From assembly GCF_048569485.1 (NCBI RefSeq), contig NW_027442220.1:1-64000 (forward strand): 64,000 nucleotides of DNA, read 5' to 3'. Position numbers and translations under genes: made by a program. The notes under the pieces were generated by a model. It saw nothing but the letters and a program-made list of their open reading frames with translations, was not told the DNA's origin and did no database searches. The stretch comes from Anomaloglossus baeobatrachus. Its lineage: Eukaryota; Chordata; Amphibia; Anura; Aromobatidae. This document shows, piece after piece, positions 33,141-47,367 of the stretch (its first letter is position 1; every line of letters starts with the position of its first letter).

Positions 33141-34530
33141 AACCAGAATTGGTTTGGGCCTCGAGTGGCACCCTGGCCTATGCCGGACACATCTTAGGGA
33201 GAGAGAGCGAGAGGGAGACAAACCCACGCCTACACAAGACATTTTGTCACCCAAGCCAACCCTTGAAAAGGCTGCTTTGCAGAGCAAAAACAAGAAGAAT
33301 GGTGCGTTTTGCAGCCGCCGCCCACTGCAATGAATCTGAATAACTCCTCCTTTAGGGCGCAAGCAACTCCCCTCCCCCTTGCAGTCTTTCCAATTCACGA
33401 TACAAAAAGACGGACAGGACAGGTTGCCTGACTTTCCGTCACTGCCACCCTTTGCCATCCTTACCCGTAGAAAGCCCTTTCATCATCCCCAAACCCTAAT
33501 CTTTTCCCTTTCCTTCCCAGCCCCCAAACCCTGCCCTCTGTACCTTTCTCACCACCCGCTTCCCTTCTCCTGTCATCCCCCTACCACCCGGGAAAAAAAG
33601 AGCTTGCCCCCTCCTTCCACTAGCCCACCCTCCCACCCAAAGAACAACTTCTTCTGCGCAGCTTGTTTTCTAGGCAGCAGCGCTATTGTGATGTCATCGG
33701 GGGGCATTGTGACAAGCCGCCAGTGTTCCGTCTCTTCATGTTGTGCACAGTTCAAACGGAAAATACATCAACAGGCAGACTACAGAAAAGCTTACTATCA
33801 AAGGTTAGAGGGGGGCTTTCTCAGAGGGCTTTTTACAGTTTTTCTATTCCCAATTAGCCGTTTAAGTGTACTTATTGAAAGTAGTAATTCTTTCATAGGC
33901 CGCCCTTTCTTAGTATTTGACGTTCCTTATATTGCGGTATGAGGCTTCGCAGTAGGTTGCAAACATTCATCACCCATGACTGTCCCCAATTGAGCTCAGA
34001 AGCTCAATGTCTATCATGACCTCTCTTTTAGAATGTCCAAGAGCAAGCAAACTATTCCTCCAGGAGAGGGCGCCAACAGACTACTAAAGAGATCATCATT
34101 ACTCAAAGAAAACCCCAAAAACCAATGCATGATAGGAATAAACAGGTAACTTTCTTTGGAGTGGAAGCGGAGAGATCGCACCAGATGCCAATTCTAGATC
34201 TTATCACACCTGTGGTCACTGCAGCAGCAGGTGAATCCACTTTGTCCAAAAGGGATCTATTCCATTCAATTGCAAATGATCTAGATAAGACAGAGAACTG
34301 CAGCACGGGGACATAGCCGAGTTGGTCAGGTTGAGTGGTGATGAGTTTGCTATTTGGATGAATAAAGAAAGTCAAAAGTGTGAAAGATAAAAAACAAAAG
34401 GAGGAAGTGTGAAAAGTGAATGGGCCAAATTGAGGTGCATATGAAGACGTATGCTTTCTTCCAATTCATTAAATCGGGCTAATATGAATCAGGTGAATTG
34501 AGTTCTGCTTTTGGAAACTGGGTTAAGAAG

Positions 34531-34930
34531 GGGTGCACCGTTCCTGGAGGTACTGCAATACCAGGTCAATGCGTGGAGTGGACAGAGCAAGCTCTTTTTC
34601 CATCTCCCTGTTCTAAAAATCCATTTAATATATGGTCCCCAGATAGGGGACGTATCAGATATTAAACTGATAAGAACAGATGAGATTTCATCCGCAATTT
34701 TCAGAATCAAGGTAGCCCCGAAGGCCAGCAGGCCACCACACAAGAGCGCAGTGCCTGGGTGATCGCCTCCCGAGCCCAGGAACCACCAGCCACAAAGGGA
34801 CGTAAGCACCAAAAGGCGCAACAATCCCCGAGGCCGGCGGTCGTGCAAGCCCGGGCCCCTCCCAGCCAAGACCAAGGCAAACCCAATGAAGGGACTACAC
34901 CTGATCTTAGCCAAAAGGCCGAGAAGCGAT
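34531..34930 (-). pseudogene. RNU2: U2 snRNA copy 17, split by element B
   Basis: Nucleotides 38-188 lie at 34531-34681 and nucleotides 1-37 at 34894-34930, with nothing lost or duplicated. It also carries A30G (34901). The break is at the same bond as in copies 8 and 12. Confidence 0.95.
34682..34893 (-). mobile_element. Element B: 212-bp insertion in U2, family not recognised
   Basis: A GC-rich 212-bp sequence at the U2 37/38 bond with no target duplication. Read in the U2 sense it starts CCCTTCATTGGG and ends GCGGATGAAATC with no A-run, so its 3' end differs from element A and from the LINE. No terminal inverted repeats are visible. It may be a 5'-truncated copy or short derivative of another U2-specific retrotransposon. 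Utopia (restriction-like-endonuclease type) is a known U2-targeting lineage and a candidate, but nothing in the sequence proves this. Two minus-strand frames stay open across it, which at this size and GC content means little. Confidence 0.6.
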
Positions 34931-36321
34931 AACCAGAATTGGTTTGGGCCTCGAGTGGCACCCTGGCCTATGCCGGACACATCTTAGGGAGAGAGAGCGA
35001 GAGGGAGACAAACCCACGCCTACACAAGACATTTTGTCACCCAAGCCAACCCTTGAAAAGGCTGCTTTGCAGAGCAAAAACAAGAAGAATGGTGCGTTTT
35101 GCAGCCGCCGCCCACTGCAATGAATCTGAATAACTCCTCCTTTAGGGCGCAAGCAACTCCCCTCCCCCTTGCAGTCTTTCCAATTCACGATACAAAAAGA
35201 CGGACAGGACAGGTTGCCTGACTTTCCGTCACTGCCACCCTTTGCCATCCTTACCCGTAGAAAGCCCTTTCATCATCCCCAAACCCTAATCTTTTCCCTT
35301 TCCTTCCCAGCCCCCAAACCCTGCCCTCTGTACCTTTCTCACCACCCGCTTCCCTTCTCCTGTCATCCCCCTACCACCCCGGGAAAAAAAGAGATTGCCC
35401 CCTCCTTCCACTAGCCCACCCTCCCACCCAAAGAACAACTTCTTCTGCGCAGCTTGTTTTCTAGGCAGCAGCGCTATTGTGATGTCATCGGGGGGCATTG
35501 TGACAAGCCGCCAGTGTTCCGTCTCTTCATGTTGTGCACAGTTCAAACGGAAAATACATCAACAGGCAGACTACAGAAAAGCTTACTATCAAAGGTTAGA
35601 GGGGGGCTTTCTCAGAGGGCTTTTTACAGTTTTTCTATTCCCAATTAGCCGTTTAAGTGTACTTATTGAAAGTAGTAATTCTTTCATAGGCCGCCCTTTC
35701 TTAGTATTTGACGTTCCTTATATTGCGGTATGAGGCTTCGCAGTAGGTTGCAAACATTCATCACCCATGACTGTCCCCAATTGAGCTCAGAAGCTCAATG
35801 TCTATCATGACCTCTCTTTTAGAATGTCCAAGAGCAAGCAAACTATTCCTCCAGGAGAGGGCGCCAACAGACTACTAAAGAGATCATCATTACTCAAAGA
35901 AAACCCCAAAAACCAATGCATGATAGGAATAAACAGGTAACTTTCTTTGGAGTGGAAGCGGAGAGATCGCACCAGATGCCAATTCTAGATCTTATCACAC
36001 CTGTGGTCACTGCAGCAGCAGGTGAATCCACTTTGTCCAAAAGGGATCTATTCCATTCAATTGCAAATGATCTAGATAAGACAGAGAACTGCAGCACGGG
36101 GACATAGCCGAGTTGGTCAGGTTGAGTGGTGATGAGTTTGCTATTTGGATGAATAAAGAAAGTCAAAAGTGTGAAAGATAAAAAACAAAAGGAGGAAGTG
36201 TGAAAAGTGAATGGGCCAAATTGAGGTGCATATGAAGACGTATGCTTTCTTCCAATTCATTAAATCGGGCTAATATGAATCAGGTGAATTGAGTTCTGCT
36301 TTTGGAAACTGGGTTAAGAAG

Positions 36322-36509
36322 GGGTGCACCGTTCCTGGAGGTACTGCAATACCAGGTCAATGCGTGGAGTGGACAGAGCAAGCTCTTTTTCCATCTCCCT
36401 GTTCTAAAAATCCATTTAATATATGGTCCCCAGATAGGGGACGTATCAGATATTAAACTGATAAGAACAGATACTACACTTGATCTTAGCCAAAAGGCCG
36501 AGAAGCGAT
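36322..36509 (-). ncRNA. RNU2: U2 snRNA, copy 18
   Basis: Consensus 188-nt gene, first intact copy to the right of element B. Confidence 0.98.
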
Positions 36510-37899
36510 AACCAGAATTGGTTTGGGCCTCGAGTGGCACCCTGGCCTATGCCGGACACATCTTAGGGAGAGAGAGCGAGAGGGAGACAAACCCACGCCT
36601 ACACAAGACATTTTGTCACCCAAGCCAACCCTTGAAAAGGCTGCTTTGCAGAGCAAAAACAAGAAGAATGGTGCGTTTTGCAGCCGCCGCCCACTGCAAT
36701 GAATCTGAATAACTCCTCCTTTAGGGCGCAAGCAACTCCCCTCCCCCTTGCAGTCTTTCCAATTCACGATACAAAAAGACGGACAGGACAGGTTGCCTGA
36801 CTTTCCGTCACTGCCACCCTTTGCCATCCTTACCCGTAGAAAGCCCTTTCATCATCCCCAAACCCTAATCTTTTCCCTTTCCTTCCCAGCCCCCAAACCC
36901 TGCCCTCTGTACCTTTCTCACCACCCGCTTCCCTTCTCCTGTCATCCCCCTACCACCCGGGAAAAAAAGAGATTGCCCCCTCCTTCCACTAGCCCACCCT
37001 CCCACCCAAAGAACAACTTCTTCTGCGCAGCTTGTTTTCTAGGCAGCAGCGCTATTGTGATGTCATCGGGGGGCATTGTGACAAGCCGCCAGTGTTCCGT
37101 CTCTTCATGTTGTGCACAGTTCAAACGGAAAATACATCAACAGGCAGACTACAGAAAAGCTTACTATCAAAGGTTAGAGGGGGGCTTTCTCAGAGGGCTT
37201 TTTACAGTTTTTCTATTCCCAATTAGCCGTTTAAGTGTACTTATTGAAAGTAGTAATTCTTTCATAGGCCGCCCTTTCTTAGTATTTGACGTTCCTTATA
37301 TTGCGGTATGAGGCTTCGCAGTAGGTTGCAAACATTCATCACCCATGACTGTCCCCAATTGAGCTCAGAAGCTCAATGTCTATCATGACCTCTCTTTTAG
37401 AATGTCCAAGAGCAAGCAAACTATTCCTCCAGGAGAGGGCGCCAACAGACTACTAAAGAGATCATCATTACTCAAAGAAAACCCCAAAAACCAATGCATG
37501 ATAGGAATAAACAGGTAACTTTCTTTGGAGTGGAAGCGGAGAGATCGCACCAGATGCCAATTCTAGATCTTATCACACCTGTGGTCACTGCAGCAGCAGG
37601 TGAATCCACTTTGTCCAAAAGGGATCTATTCCATTCAATTGCAAATGATCTAGATAAGACAGAGAACTGCAGCACGGGGACATAGCCGAGTTGGTCAGGT
37701 TGAGTGGTGATGAGTTTGCTATTTGGATGAATAAAGAAAGTCAAAAGTGTGAAAGATAAAAAACAAAAGGAGGAAGTGTGAAAAGTGAATGGGCCAAATT
37801 GAGGTGCATATGAAGACGTATGCTTTCTTCCAATTCATTAAATCGGGCTAATATGAATCAGGTGAATTGAGTTCTGCTTTTGGAAACTGGGTTAAGAAG

Positions 37900-38087
37900 G
37901 GGTGCACCGTTCCTGGAGGTACTGCAATACCAGGTCAATGCGTGGAGTGGACAGAGCAAGCTCTTTTTCCATCTCCCTGTTCTAAAAATCCATTTAATAT
38001 ATGGTCCCCAGATAGGGGACGTATCAGATATTAAACTGATAAGAACAGATACTACACTTGATCTTAGCCAAAAGGCCGAGAAGCGAT
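37900..38087 (-). ncRNA. RNU2: U2 snRNA, copy 19
   Basis: Consensus 188-nt gene with 3' box at 37873-37887. Confidence 0.98.
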
Positions 38088-39477
38088 AACCAGAATTGGT
38101 TTGGGCCTCGAGTGGCACCCTGGCCTATGCCGGACACATCTTAGGGAGAGAGAGCGAGAGGGAGACAAACCCACGCCTACACAAGACATTTTGTCACCCA
38201 AGCCAACCCTTGAAAAGGCTGCTTTGCAGAGCAAAAACAAGAAGAATGGTGCGTTTTGCAGCCGCCGCCCACTGCAATGAATCTGAATAACTCCTCCTTT
38301 AGGGCGCAAGCAACTCCCCTCCCCCTTGCAGTCTTTCCAATTCACGATACAAAAAGACGGACAGGACAGGTTGCCTGACTTTCCGTCACTGCCACCCTTT
38401 GCCATCCTTACCCGTAGAAAGCCCTTTCATCATCCCCAAACCCTAATCTTTTCCCTTTCCTTCCCAGCCCCCAAACCCTGCCCTCTGTACCTTTCTCACC
38501 ACCCGCTTCCCTTCTCCTGTCATCCCCCTACCACCCGGGAAAAAAAGAGATTGCCCCCTCCTTCCACTAGCCCACCCTCCCACCCAAAGAACAACTTCTT
38601 CTGCGCAGCTTGTTTTCTAGGCAGCAGCGCTATTGTGATGTCATCGGGGGGCATTGTGACAAGCCGCCAGTGTTCCGTCTCTTCATGTTGTGCACAGTTC
38701 AAACGGAAAATACATCAACAGGCAGACTACAGAAAAGCTTACTATCAAAGGTTAGAGGGGGGCTTTCTCAGAGGGCTTTTTACAGTTTTTCTATTCCCAA
38801 TTAGCCGTTTAAGTGTACTTATTGAAAGTAGTAATTCTTTCATAGGCCGCCCTTTCTTAGTATTTGACGTTCCTTATATTGCGGTATGAGGCTTCGCAGT
38901 AGGTTGCAAACATTCATCACCCATGACTGTCCCCAATTGAGCTCAGAAGCTCAATGTCTATCATGACCTCTCTTTTAGAATGTCCAAGAGCAAGCAAACT
39001 ATTCCTCCAGGAGAGGGCGCCAACAGACTACTAAAGAGATCATCATTACTCAAAGAAAACCCCAAAAACCAATGCATGATAGGAATAAACAGGTAACTTT
39101 CTTTGGAGTGGAAGCGGAGAGATCGCACCAGATGCCAATTCTAGATCTTATCACACCTGTGGTCACTGCAGCAGCAGGTGAATCCACTTTGTCCAAAAGG
39201 GATCTATTCCATTCAATTGCAAATGATCTAGATAAGACAGAGAACTGCAGCACGGGGACATAGCCGAGTTGGTCAGGTTGAGTGGTGATGAGTTTGCTAT
39301 TTGGATGAATAAAGAAAGTCAAAAGTGTGAAAGATAAAAAACAAAAGGAGGAAGTGTGAAAAGTGAATGGGCCAAATTGAGGTGCATATGAAGACGTATG
39401 CTTTCTTCCAACTCATTAAATCGGGCTAATATGAATCAGGTGAATTGAGTTCTGCTTTTGGAAACTGGGTTAAGAAG

Positions 39478-39665
39478 GGGTGCACCGTTCCTGGAGGTAC
39501 TGCAATACCAGGTCAATGCGTGGAGTGGACAGAGCAAGCTCTTTTTCCATCTCCCTGTTCTAAAAATCCATTTAATATATGGTCCCCAGATAGGGGACGT
39601 ATCAGATATTAAACTGATAAGAACAGATACTACACTTGATCTTAGCCAAAAGGCCGAGAAGCGAT
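39478..39665 (-). ncRNA. RNU2: U2 snRNA, copy 20
   Basis: Consensus 188-nt gene. The variant at 39412 is 66 bp past its 3' end, beyond the 3' box. Confidence 0.98.
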
Positions 39666-41055
39666 AACCAGAATTGGTTTGGGCCTCGAGTGGCACCCTG
39701 GCCTATGCCGGACACATCTTAGGGAGAGAGAGCGAGAGGGAGACAAACCCACGCCTACACAAGACATTTTGTCACCCAAGCCAACCCTTGAAAAGGCTGC
39801 TTTGCAGAGCAAAAACAAGAAGAATGGTGCGTTTTGCAGCCGCCGCCCACTGCAATGAATCTGAATAACTCCTCCTTTAGGGCGCAAGCAACTCCCCTCC
39901 CCCTTGCAGTCTTTCCAATTCACGATACAAAAAGACGGACAGGACAGGTTGCCTGACTTTCCGTCACTGCCACCCTTTGCCATCCTTACCCGTAGAAAGC
40001 CCTTTCATCATCCCCAAACCCTAATCTTTTCCCTTTCCTTCCCAGCCCCCAAACCCTGCCCTCTGTACCTTTCTCACCACCCGCTTCCCTTCTCCTGTCA
40101 TCCCCCTACCACCCGGGAAAAAAAGAGATTGCCCCCTCCTTCCACTAGCCCACCCTCCCACCCAAAGAACAACTTCTTCTGCGCAGCTTGTTTTCTAGGC
40201 AGCAGCGCTATTGTGATGTCATCGGGGGGCATTGTGACAAGCCGCCAGTGTTCCGTCTCTTCATGTTGTGCACAGTTCAAACGGAAAATACATCAACAGG
40301 CAGACTACAGAAAAGCTTACTATCAAAGGTTAGAGGGGGGCTTTCTCAGAGGGCTTTTTACAGTTTTTCTATTCCCAATTAGCCGTTTAAGTGTACTTAT
40401 TGAAAGTAGTAATTCTTTCATAGGCCGCCCTTTCTTAGTATTTGACGTTCCTTATATTGCGGTATGAGGCTTCGCAGTAGGTTGCAAACATTCATCACCC
40501 ATGACTGTCCCCAATTGAGCTCAGAAGCTCAATGTCTATCATGACCTCTCTTTTAGAATGTCCAAGAGCAAGCAAACTATTCCTCCAGGAGAGGGCGCCA
40601 ACAGACTACTAAAGAGATCATCATTACTCAAAGAAAACCCCAAAAACCAATGCATGATAGGAATAAACAGGTAACTTTCTTTGGAGTGGAAGCGGAGAGA
40701 TCGCACCAGATGCCAATTCTAGATCTTATCACACCTGTGGTCACTGCAGCAGCAGGTGAATCCACTTTGTCCAAAAGGGATCTATTCCATTCAATTGCAA
40801 ATGATCTAGATAAGACAGAGAACTGCAGCACGGGGACATAGCCGAGTTGGTCAGGTTGAGTGGTGATGAGTTTGCTATTTGGATGAATAAAGAAAGTCAA
40901 AAGTGTGAAAGATAAAAAACAAAAGGAGGAAGTGTGAAAAGTGAATGGGCCAAATTGAGGTGCATATGAAGACGTATGCTTTCTTCCAATTCATTAAATC
41001 GGGCTAATATGAATCAGGTGAATTGAGTTCTGCTTTTGGAAACTGGGTTAAGAAG

Positions 41056-41243
41056 GGGTGCACCGTTCCTGGAGGTACTGCAATACCAGGTCAATGCGTG
41101 GAGTGGACAGAGCAAGCTCTTTTTCCATCTCCCTGTTCTAAAAATCCATTTAATATATGGTCCCCAGATAGGGGACGTATCAGATATTAAACTGATAAGA
41201 ACAGATACTACACTTGATCTTAGCCAAAAGGCCGAGAAGCGAT
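41056..41243 (-). ncRNA. RNU2: U2 snRNA, copy 21
   Basis: Consensus 188-nt gene with 3' box at 41029-41043. Confidence 0.98.
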
Positions 41244-42633
41244 AACCAGAATTGGTTTGGGCCTCGAGTGGCACCCTGGCCTATGCCGGACACATCTTAG
41301 GGAGAGAGAGCGAGAGGGAGACAAACCCACGCCTACACAAGACATTTTGTCACCCAAGCCAACCCTTGAAAAGGCTGCTTTGCAGAGCAAAAACAAGAAG
41401 AATGGTGCGTTTTGCAGCCGCCGCCCACTGCAATGAATCTGAATAACTCCTCCTTTAGGGCGCAAGCAACTCCCCTCCCCCTTGCAGTCTTTCCAATTCA
41501 CGATACAAAAAGACGGACAGGACAGGTTGCCTGACTTTCCGTCACTGCCACCCTTTGCCATCCTTACCCGTAGAAAGCCCTTTCATCATCCCCAAACCCT
41601 AATCTTTTCCCTTTCCTTCCCAGCCCCCAAACCCTGCCCTCTGTACCTTTCTCACCACCCGCTTCCCTTCTCCTGTCATCCCCCTACCACCCGGGAAAAA
41701 AAGAGATTGCCCCCTCCTTCCACTAGCCCACCCTCCCACCCAAAGAACAACTTCTTCTGCGCAGCTTGTTTTCTAGGCAGCAGCGCTATTGTGATGTCAT
41801 CGGGGGGCATTGTGACAAGCCGCCAGTGTTCCGTCTCTTCATGTTGTGCACAGTTCAAACAGAAAATACATCAACAGGCAGACTACAGAAAAGCTTACTA
41901 TCAAAGGTTAGAGGGGGGCTTTCTCAGAGGGCTTTTTACAGTTTTTCTATTCCCAATTAGCCGTTTAAGTGTACTTATTGAAAGTAGTAATTCTTTCATA
42001 GGCCGCCCTTTCTTAGTATTTGACGTTCCTTATATTGCGGTATGAGGCTTCGCAGTAGGTTGCAAACATTCATCACCCATGACTGTCCCCAATTGAGCTC
42101 AGAAGCTCAATGTCTATCATGACCTCTCTTTTAGAATGTCCAAGAGCAAGCAAACTATTCCTCCAGGAGAGGGCGCCAACAGACTACTAAAGAGATCATC
42201 ATTACTCAAAGAAAACCCCAAAAACCAATGCATGATAGGAATAAACAGGTAACTTTCTTTGGAGTGGAAGCGGAGAGATCGCACCAGATGCCAATTCTAG
42301 ATCTTATCACACCTGTGGTCACTGCAGCAGCAGGTGAATCCACTTTGTCCAAAAGGGATCTATTCCATTCAATTGCAAATGATCTAGATAAGACAGAGAA
42401 CTGCAGCACGGGGACATAGCCGAGTTGGTCAGGTTGAGTGGTGATGAGTTTGCTATTTGGATGAATAAAGAAAGTCAAAAGTGTGAAAGATAAAAAACAA
42501 AAGGAGGAAGTGTGAAAAGTGAATGGGCCAAATTGAGGTGCATATGAAGACGTATGCTTTCTTCCAATTCATTAAATCGGGCTAATATGAATCAGGTGAA
42601 TTGAGTTCTGCTTTTGGAAACTGGGTTAAGAAG

Positions 42634-42821
42634 GGGTGCACCGTTCCTGGAGGTACTGCAATACCAGGTCAATGCGTGGAGTGGACAGAGCAAGCTCTTT
42701 TTCCATCTCCCTGTTCTAAAAATCCATTTAATATATGGTCCCCAGATAGGGGACGTATCAGATATTAAACTGATAAGAACAGATACTACACTTGATCTTA
42801 GCCAAAAGGCCGAGAAGCGAT
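42634..42821 (-). ncRNA. RNU2: U2 snRNA, copy 22
   Basis: Consensus 188-nt gene. The upstream spacer has the 43254 variant about 430 bp from its start. Confidence 0.98.
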
Positions 42822-44211
42822 AACCAGAATTGGTTTGGGCCTCGAGTGGCACCCTGGCCTATGCCGGACACATCTTAGGGAGAGAGAGCGAGAGGGAGAC
42901 AAACCCACGCCTACACAAGACATTTTGTCACCCAAGCCAACCCTTGAAAAGGCTGCTTTGCAGAGCAAAAACAAGAAGAATGGTGCGTTTTGCAGCCGCC
43001 GCCCACTGCAATGAATCTGAATAACTCCTCCTTTAGGGCGCAAGCAACTCCCCTCCCCCTTGCAGTCTTTCCAATTCACGATACAAAAAGACGGACAGGA
43101 CAGGTTGCCTGACTTTCCGTCACTGCCACCCTTTGCCATCCTTACCCGTAGAAAGCCCTTTCATCATCCCCAAACCCTAATCTTTTCCCTTTCCTTCCCA
43201 GCCCCCAAACCCTGCCCTCTGTACCTTTCTCACCACCCGCTTCCCTTCTCCTGCCATCCCCCTACCACCCGGGAAAAAAAGAGATTGCCCCCTCCTTCCA
43301 CTAGCCCACCCTCCCACCCAAAGAACAACTTCTTCTGCGCAGCTTGTTTTCTAGGCAGCAGCGCTATTGTGATGTCATCGGGGGGCATTGTGACAAGCCG
43401 CCAGTGTTCCGTCTCTTCATGTTGTGCACAGTTCAAACGGAAAATACATCAACAGGCAGACTACAGAAAAGCTTACTATCAAAGGTTAGAGGGGGGCTTT
43501 CTCAGAGGGCTTTTTACAGTTTTTCTATTCCCAATTAGCCGTTTAAGTGTACTTATTGAAAGTAGTAATTCTTTCATAGGCCGCCCTTTCTTAGTATTTG
43601 ACGTTCCTTATATTGCGGTATGAGGCTTCGCAGTAGGTTGCAAACATTCATCACCCATGACTGTCCCCAATTGAGCTCAGAAGCTCAATGTCTATCATGA
43701 CCTCTCTTTTAGAATGTCCAAGAGCAAGCAAACTATTCCTCCAGGAGAGGGCGCCAACAGACTACTAAAGAGATCATCATTACTCAAAGAAAACCCCAAA
43801 AACCAATGCATGATAGGAATAAACAGGTAACTTTCTTTGGAGTGGAAGCGGAGAGATCGCACCAGATGCCAATTCTAGATCTTATCACACCTGTGGTCAC
43901 TGCAGCAGCAGGTGAATCCACTTTGTCCAAAAGGGATCTATTCCATTCAATTGCAAATGATCTAGATAAGACAGAGAACTGCAGCACGGGGACATAGCCG
44001 AGTTGGTCAGGTTGAGTGGTGATGAGTTTGCTATTTGGATGAATAAAGAAAGTCAAAAGTGTGAAAGATAAAAAACAAAAGGAGGAAGTGTGAAAAGTGA
44101 ATGGGCCAAATTGAGGTGCATATGAAGACGTATGCTTTCTTCCAATTCATTAAATCGGGCTAATATGAATCAGGTGAATTGAGTTCTGCTTTTGGAAACT
44201 GGGTTAAGAAG

Positions 44212-44399
44212 GGGTGCACCGTTCCTGGAGGTACTGCAATACCAGGTCAATGCGTGGAGTGGACAGAGCAAGCTCTTTTTCCATCTCCCTGTTCTAAAAA
44301 TCCATTTAATATATGGTCCCCAGATAGGGGACGTATCAGATATTAAACTGATAAGAACAGATACTACACTTGATCTTAGCCAAAAGGCCGAGAAGCGAT
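44212..44399 (-). ncRNA. RNU2: U2 snRNA, copy 23
   Basis: Consensus 188-nt gene with 3' box at 44185-44199. Confidence 0.98.
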
Positions 44400-45789
44400 A
44401 ACCAGAATTGGTTTGGGCCTCGAGTGGCACCCTGGCCTATGCCGGACACATCTTAGGGAGAGAGAGCGAGAGGGAGACAAACCCACGCCTACACAAGACA
44501 TTTTGTCACCCAAGCCAACCCTTGAAAAGGCTGCTTTGCAGAGCAAAAACAAGAAGAATGGTGCGTTTTGCAGCCGCCGCCCACTGCAATGAATCTGAAT
44601 AACTCCTCCTTTAGGGCGCAAGCAACTCCCCTCCCCCTTGCAGTCTTTCCAATTCACGATACAAAAAGACGGACAGGACAGGTTGCCTGACTTTCCGTCA
44701 CTGCCACCCTTTGCCATCCTTACCCGTAGAAAGCCCTTTCATCATCCCCAAACCCTAATCTTTTCCCTTTCCTTCCCAGCCCCCAAACCCTGCCCTCTGT
44801 ACCTTTCTCACCACCCGCTTCCCTTCTCCTGTCATCCCCCTACCACCCGGGAAAAAAAGAGATTGCCCCCTCCTTCCACTAGCCCACCCTCCCACCCAAA
44901 GAACAACTTCTTCTGCGCAGCTTGTTTTCTAGGCAGCAGCGCTATTGTGATGTCATCGGGGGGCATTGTGACAAGCCGCCAGTGTTCCGTCTCTTCATGT
45001 TGTGCACAGTTCAAACGGAAAATACATCAACAGGCAGACTACAGAAAAGCTTACTATCAAAGGTTAGAGGGGGGCTTTCTCAGAGGGCTTTTTACAGTTT
45101 TTCTATTCCCAATTAGCCGTTTAAGTGTACTTATTGAAAGTAGTAATTCTTTCATAGGCCGCCCTTTCTTAGTATTTGACGTTCCTTATATTGCGGTATG
45201 AGGCTTCGCAGTAGGTTGCAAACATTCATCACCCATGACTGTCCCCAATTGAGCTCAGAAGCTCAATGTCTATCATGACCTCTCTTTTAGAATGTCCAAG
45301 AGCAAGCAAACTATTCCTCCAGGAGAGGGCGCCAACAGACTACTAAAGAGATCATCATTACTCAAAGAAAACCCCAAAAACCAATGCATGATAGGAATAA
45401 ACAGGTAACTTTCTTTGGAGTGGAAGCGGAGAGATCGCACCAGATGCCAATTCTAGATCTTATCACACCTGTGGTCACTGCAGCAGCAGGTGAATCCACT
45501 TTGTCCAAAAGGGATCTATTCCATTCAATTGCAAATGATCTAGATAAGACAGAGAACTGCAGCACGGGGACATAGCCGAGTTGGTCAGGTTGAGTGGTGA
45601 TGAGTTTGCTATTTGGATGAATAAAGAAAGTCAAAAGTGTGAAAGATAAAAAACAAAAGGAGGAAGTGTGAAAAGTGAATGGGCCAAATTGAGGTGCATA
45701 TGAAGACGTATGCTTTCTTCCAATTCATTAAATCGGGCTAATATGAATCAGGTGAATTGAGTTCTGCTTTTGGAAACTGGGTTAAGAAG

Positions 45790-45977
45790 GGGTGCACCGT
45801 TCCTGGAGGTACTGCAATACCAGGTCAATGCGTGGAGTGGACAGAGCAAGCTCTTTTTCCATCTCCCTGTTCTAAAAATCCATTTAATATATGGTCCCCA
45901 GATAGGGGACGTATCAGATATTAAACTGATAAGAACAGATACTACACTTGATCTTAGCCAAAAGGCCGAGAAGCGAT
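45790..45977 (-). ncRNA. RNU2: U2 snRNA, copy 24
   Basis: Consensus 188-nt gene with 3' box at 45763-45777. Confidence 0.98.
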
Positions 45978-47367
45978 AACCAGAATTGGTTTGGGCCTCG
46001 AGTGGCACCCTGGCCTATGCCGGACACATCTTAGGGAGAGAGAGCGAGAGGGAGACAAACCCACGCCTACACAAGACATTTTGTCACCCAAGCCAACCCT
46101 TGAAAAGGCTGCTTTGCAGAGCAAAAACAAGAAGAATGGTGCGTTTTGCAGCCGCCGCCCACTGCAATGAATCTGAATAACTCCTCCTTTAGGGCGCAAG
46201 CAACTCCCCTCCCCCTTGCAGTCTTTCCAATTCACGATACAAAAAGACGGACAGGACAGGTTGCCTGACTTTCCGTCACTGCCACCCTTTGCCATCCTTA
46301 CCCGTAGAAAGCCCTTTCATCATCCCCAAACCCTAATCTTTTCCCTTTCCTTCCCAGCCCCCAAACCCTGCCCTCTGTACCTTTCTCACCACCCGCTTCC
46401 CTTCTCCTGTCATCCCCCTACCACCCGGGAAAAAAAGAGATTGCCCCCTCCTTCCACTAGCCCACCCTCCCACCCAAAGAACAACTTCTTCTGCGCAGCT
46501 TGTTTTCTAGGCAGCAGCGCTATTGTGATGTCATCGGGGGGCATTGTGACAAGCCGCCAGTGTTCCGTCTCTTCATGTTGTGCACAGTTCAAACGGAAAA
46601 TACATCAACAGGCAGACTACAGAAAAGCTTACTATCAAAGGTTAGAGGGGGGCTTTCTCAGAGGGCTTTTTACAGTTTTTCTATTCCCAATTAGCCGTTT
46701 AAGTGTACTTATTGAAAGTAGTAATTCTTTCATAGGCCGCCCTTTCTTAGTATTTGACGTTCCTTATATTGCGGTATGAGGCTTCGCAGTAGGTTGCAAA
46801 CATTCATCACCCATGACTGTCCCCAATTGAGCTCAGAAGCTCAATGTCTATCATGACCTCTCTTTTAGAATGTCCAAGAGCAAGCAAACTATTCCTCCAG
46901 GAGAGGGCGCCAACAGACTACTAAAGAGATCATCATTACTCAAAGAAAACCCCAAAAACCAATGCATGATAGGAATAAACAGGTAACTTTCTTTGGAGTG
47001 GAAGCGGAGAGATCGCACCAGATGCCAATTCTAGATCTTATCACACCTGTGGTCACTGCAGCAGCAGGTGAATCCACTTTGTCCAAAAGGGATCTATTCC
47101 ATTCAATTGCAAATGATCTAGATAAGACAGAGAACTGCAGCACGGGGACATAGCCGAGTTGGTCAGGTTGAGTGGTGATGAGTTTGCTATTTGGATGAAT
47201 AAAGAAAGTCAAAAGTGTGAAAGATAAAAAACAAAAGGAGGAAGTGTGAAAAGTGAATGGGCCAAATTGAGGTGCATATGAAGACGTATGCTTTCTTCCA
47301 ATTCATTAAATCGGGCTAATATGAATCAGGTGAATTGAGTTCTGCTTTTGGAAACTGGGTTAAGAAG

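Larger units (their letters stand above)
28011..34681 (-). repeat. U2 tandem array, block 4
   Basis: Spacer resumes after the Ngaro element and runs through four intact U2 genes to the interrupted copy 17. Variants seen: 28404 (in U2), 31190 (T to C) and 33603 (A to C). Confidence 0.96.

Noticed and set aside
34489-34980. A 163-codon frame running from U2 through element B
   Set aside because: It reads across an RNA gene and a short GC-rich insertion with no domain. Two frames are open at once, as expected by chance.
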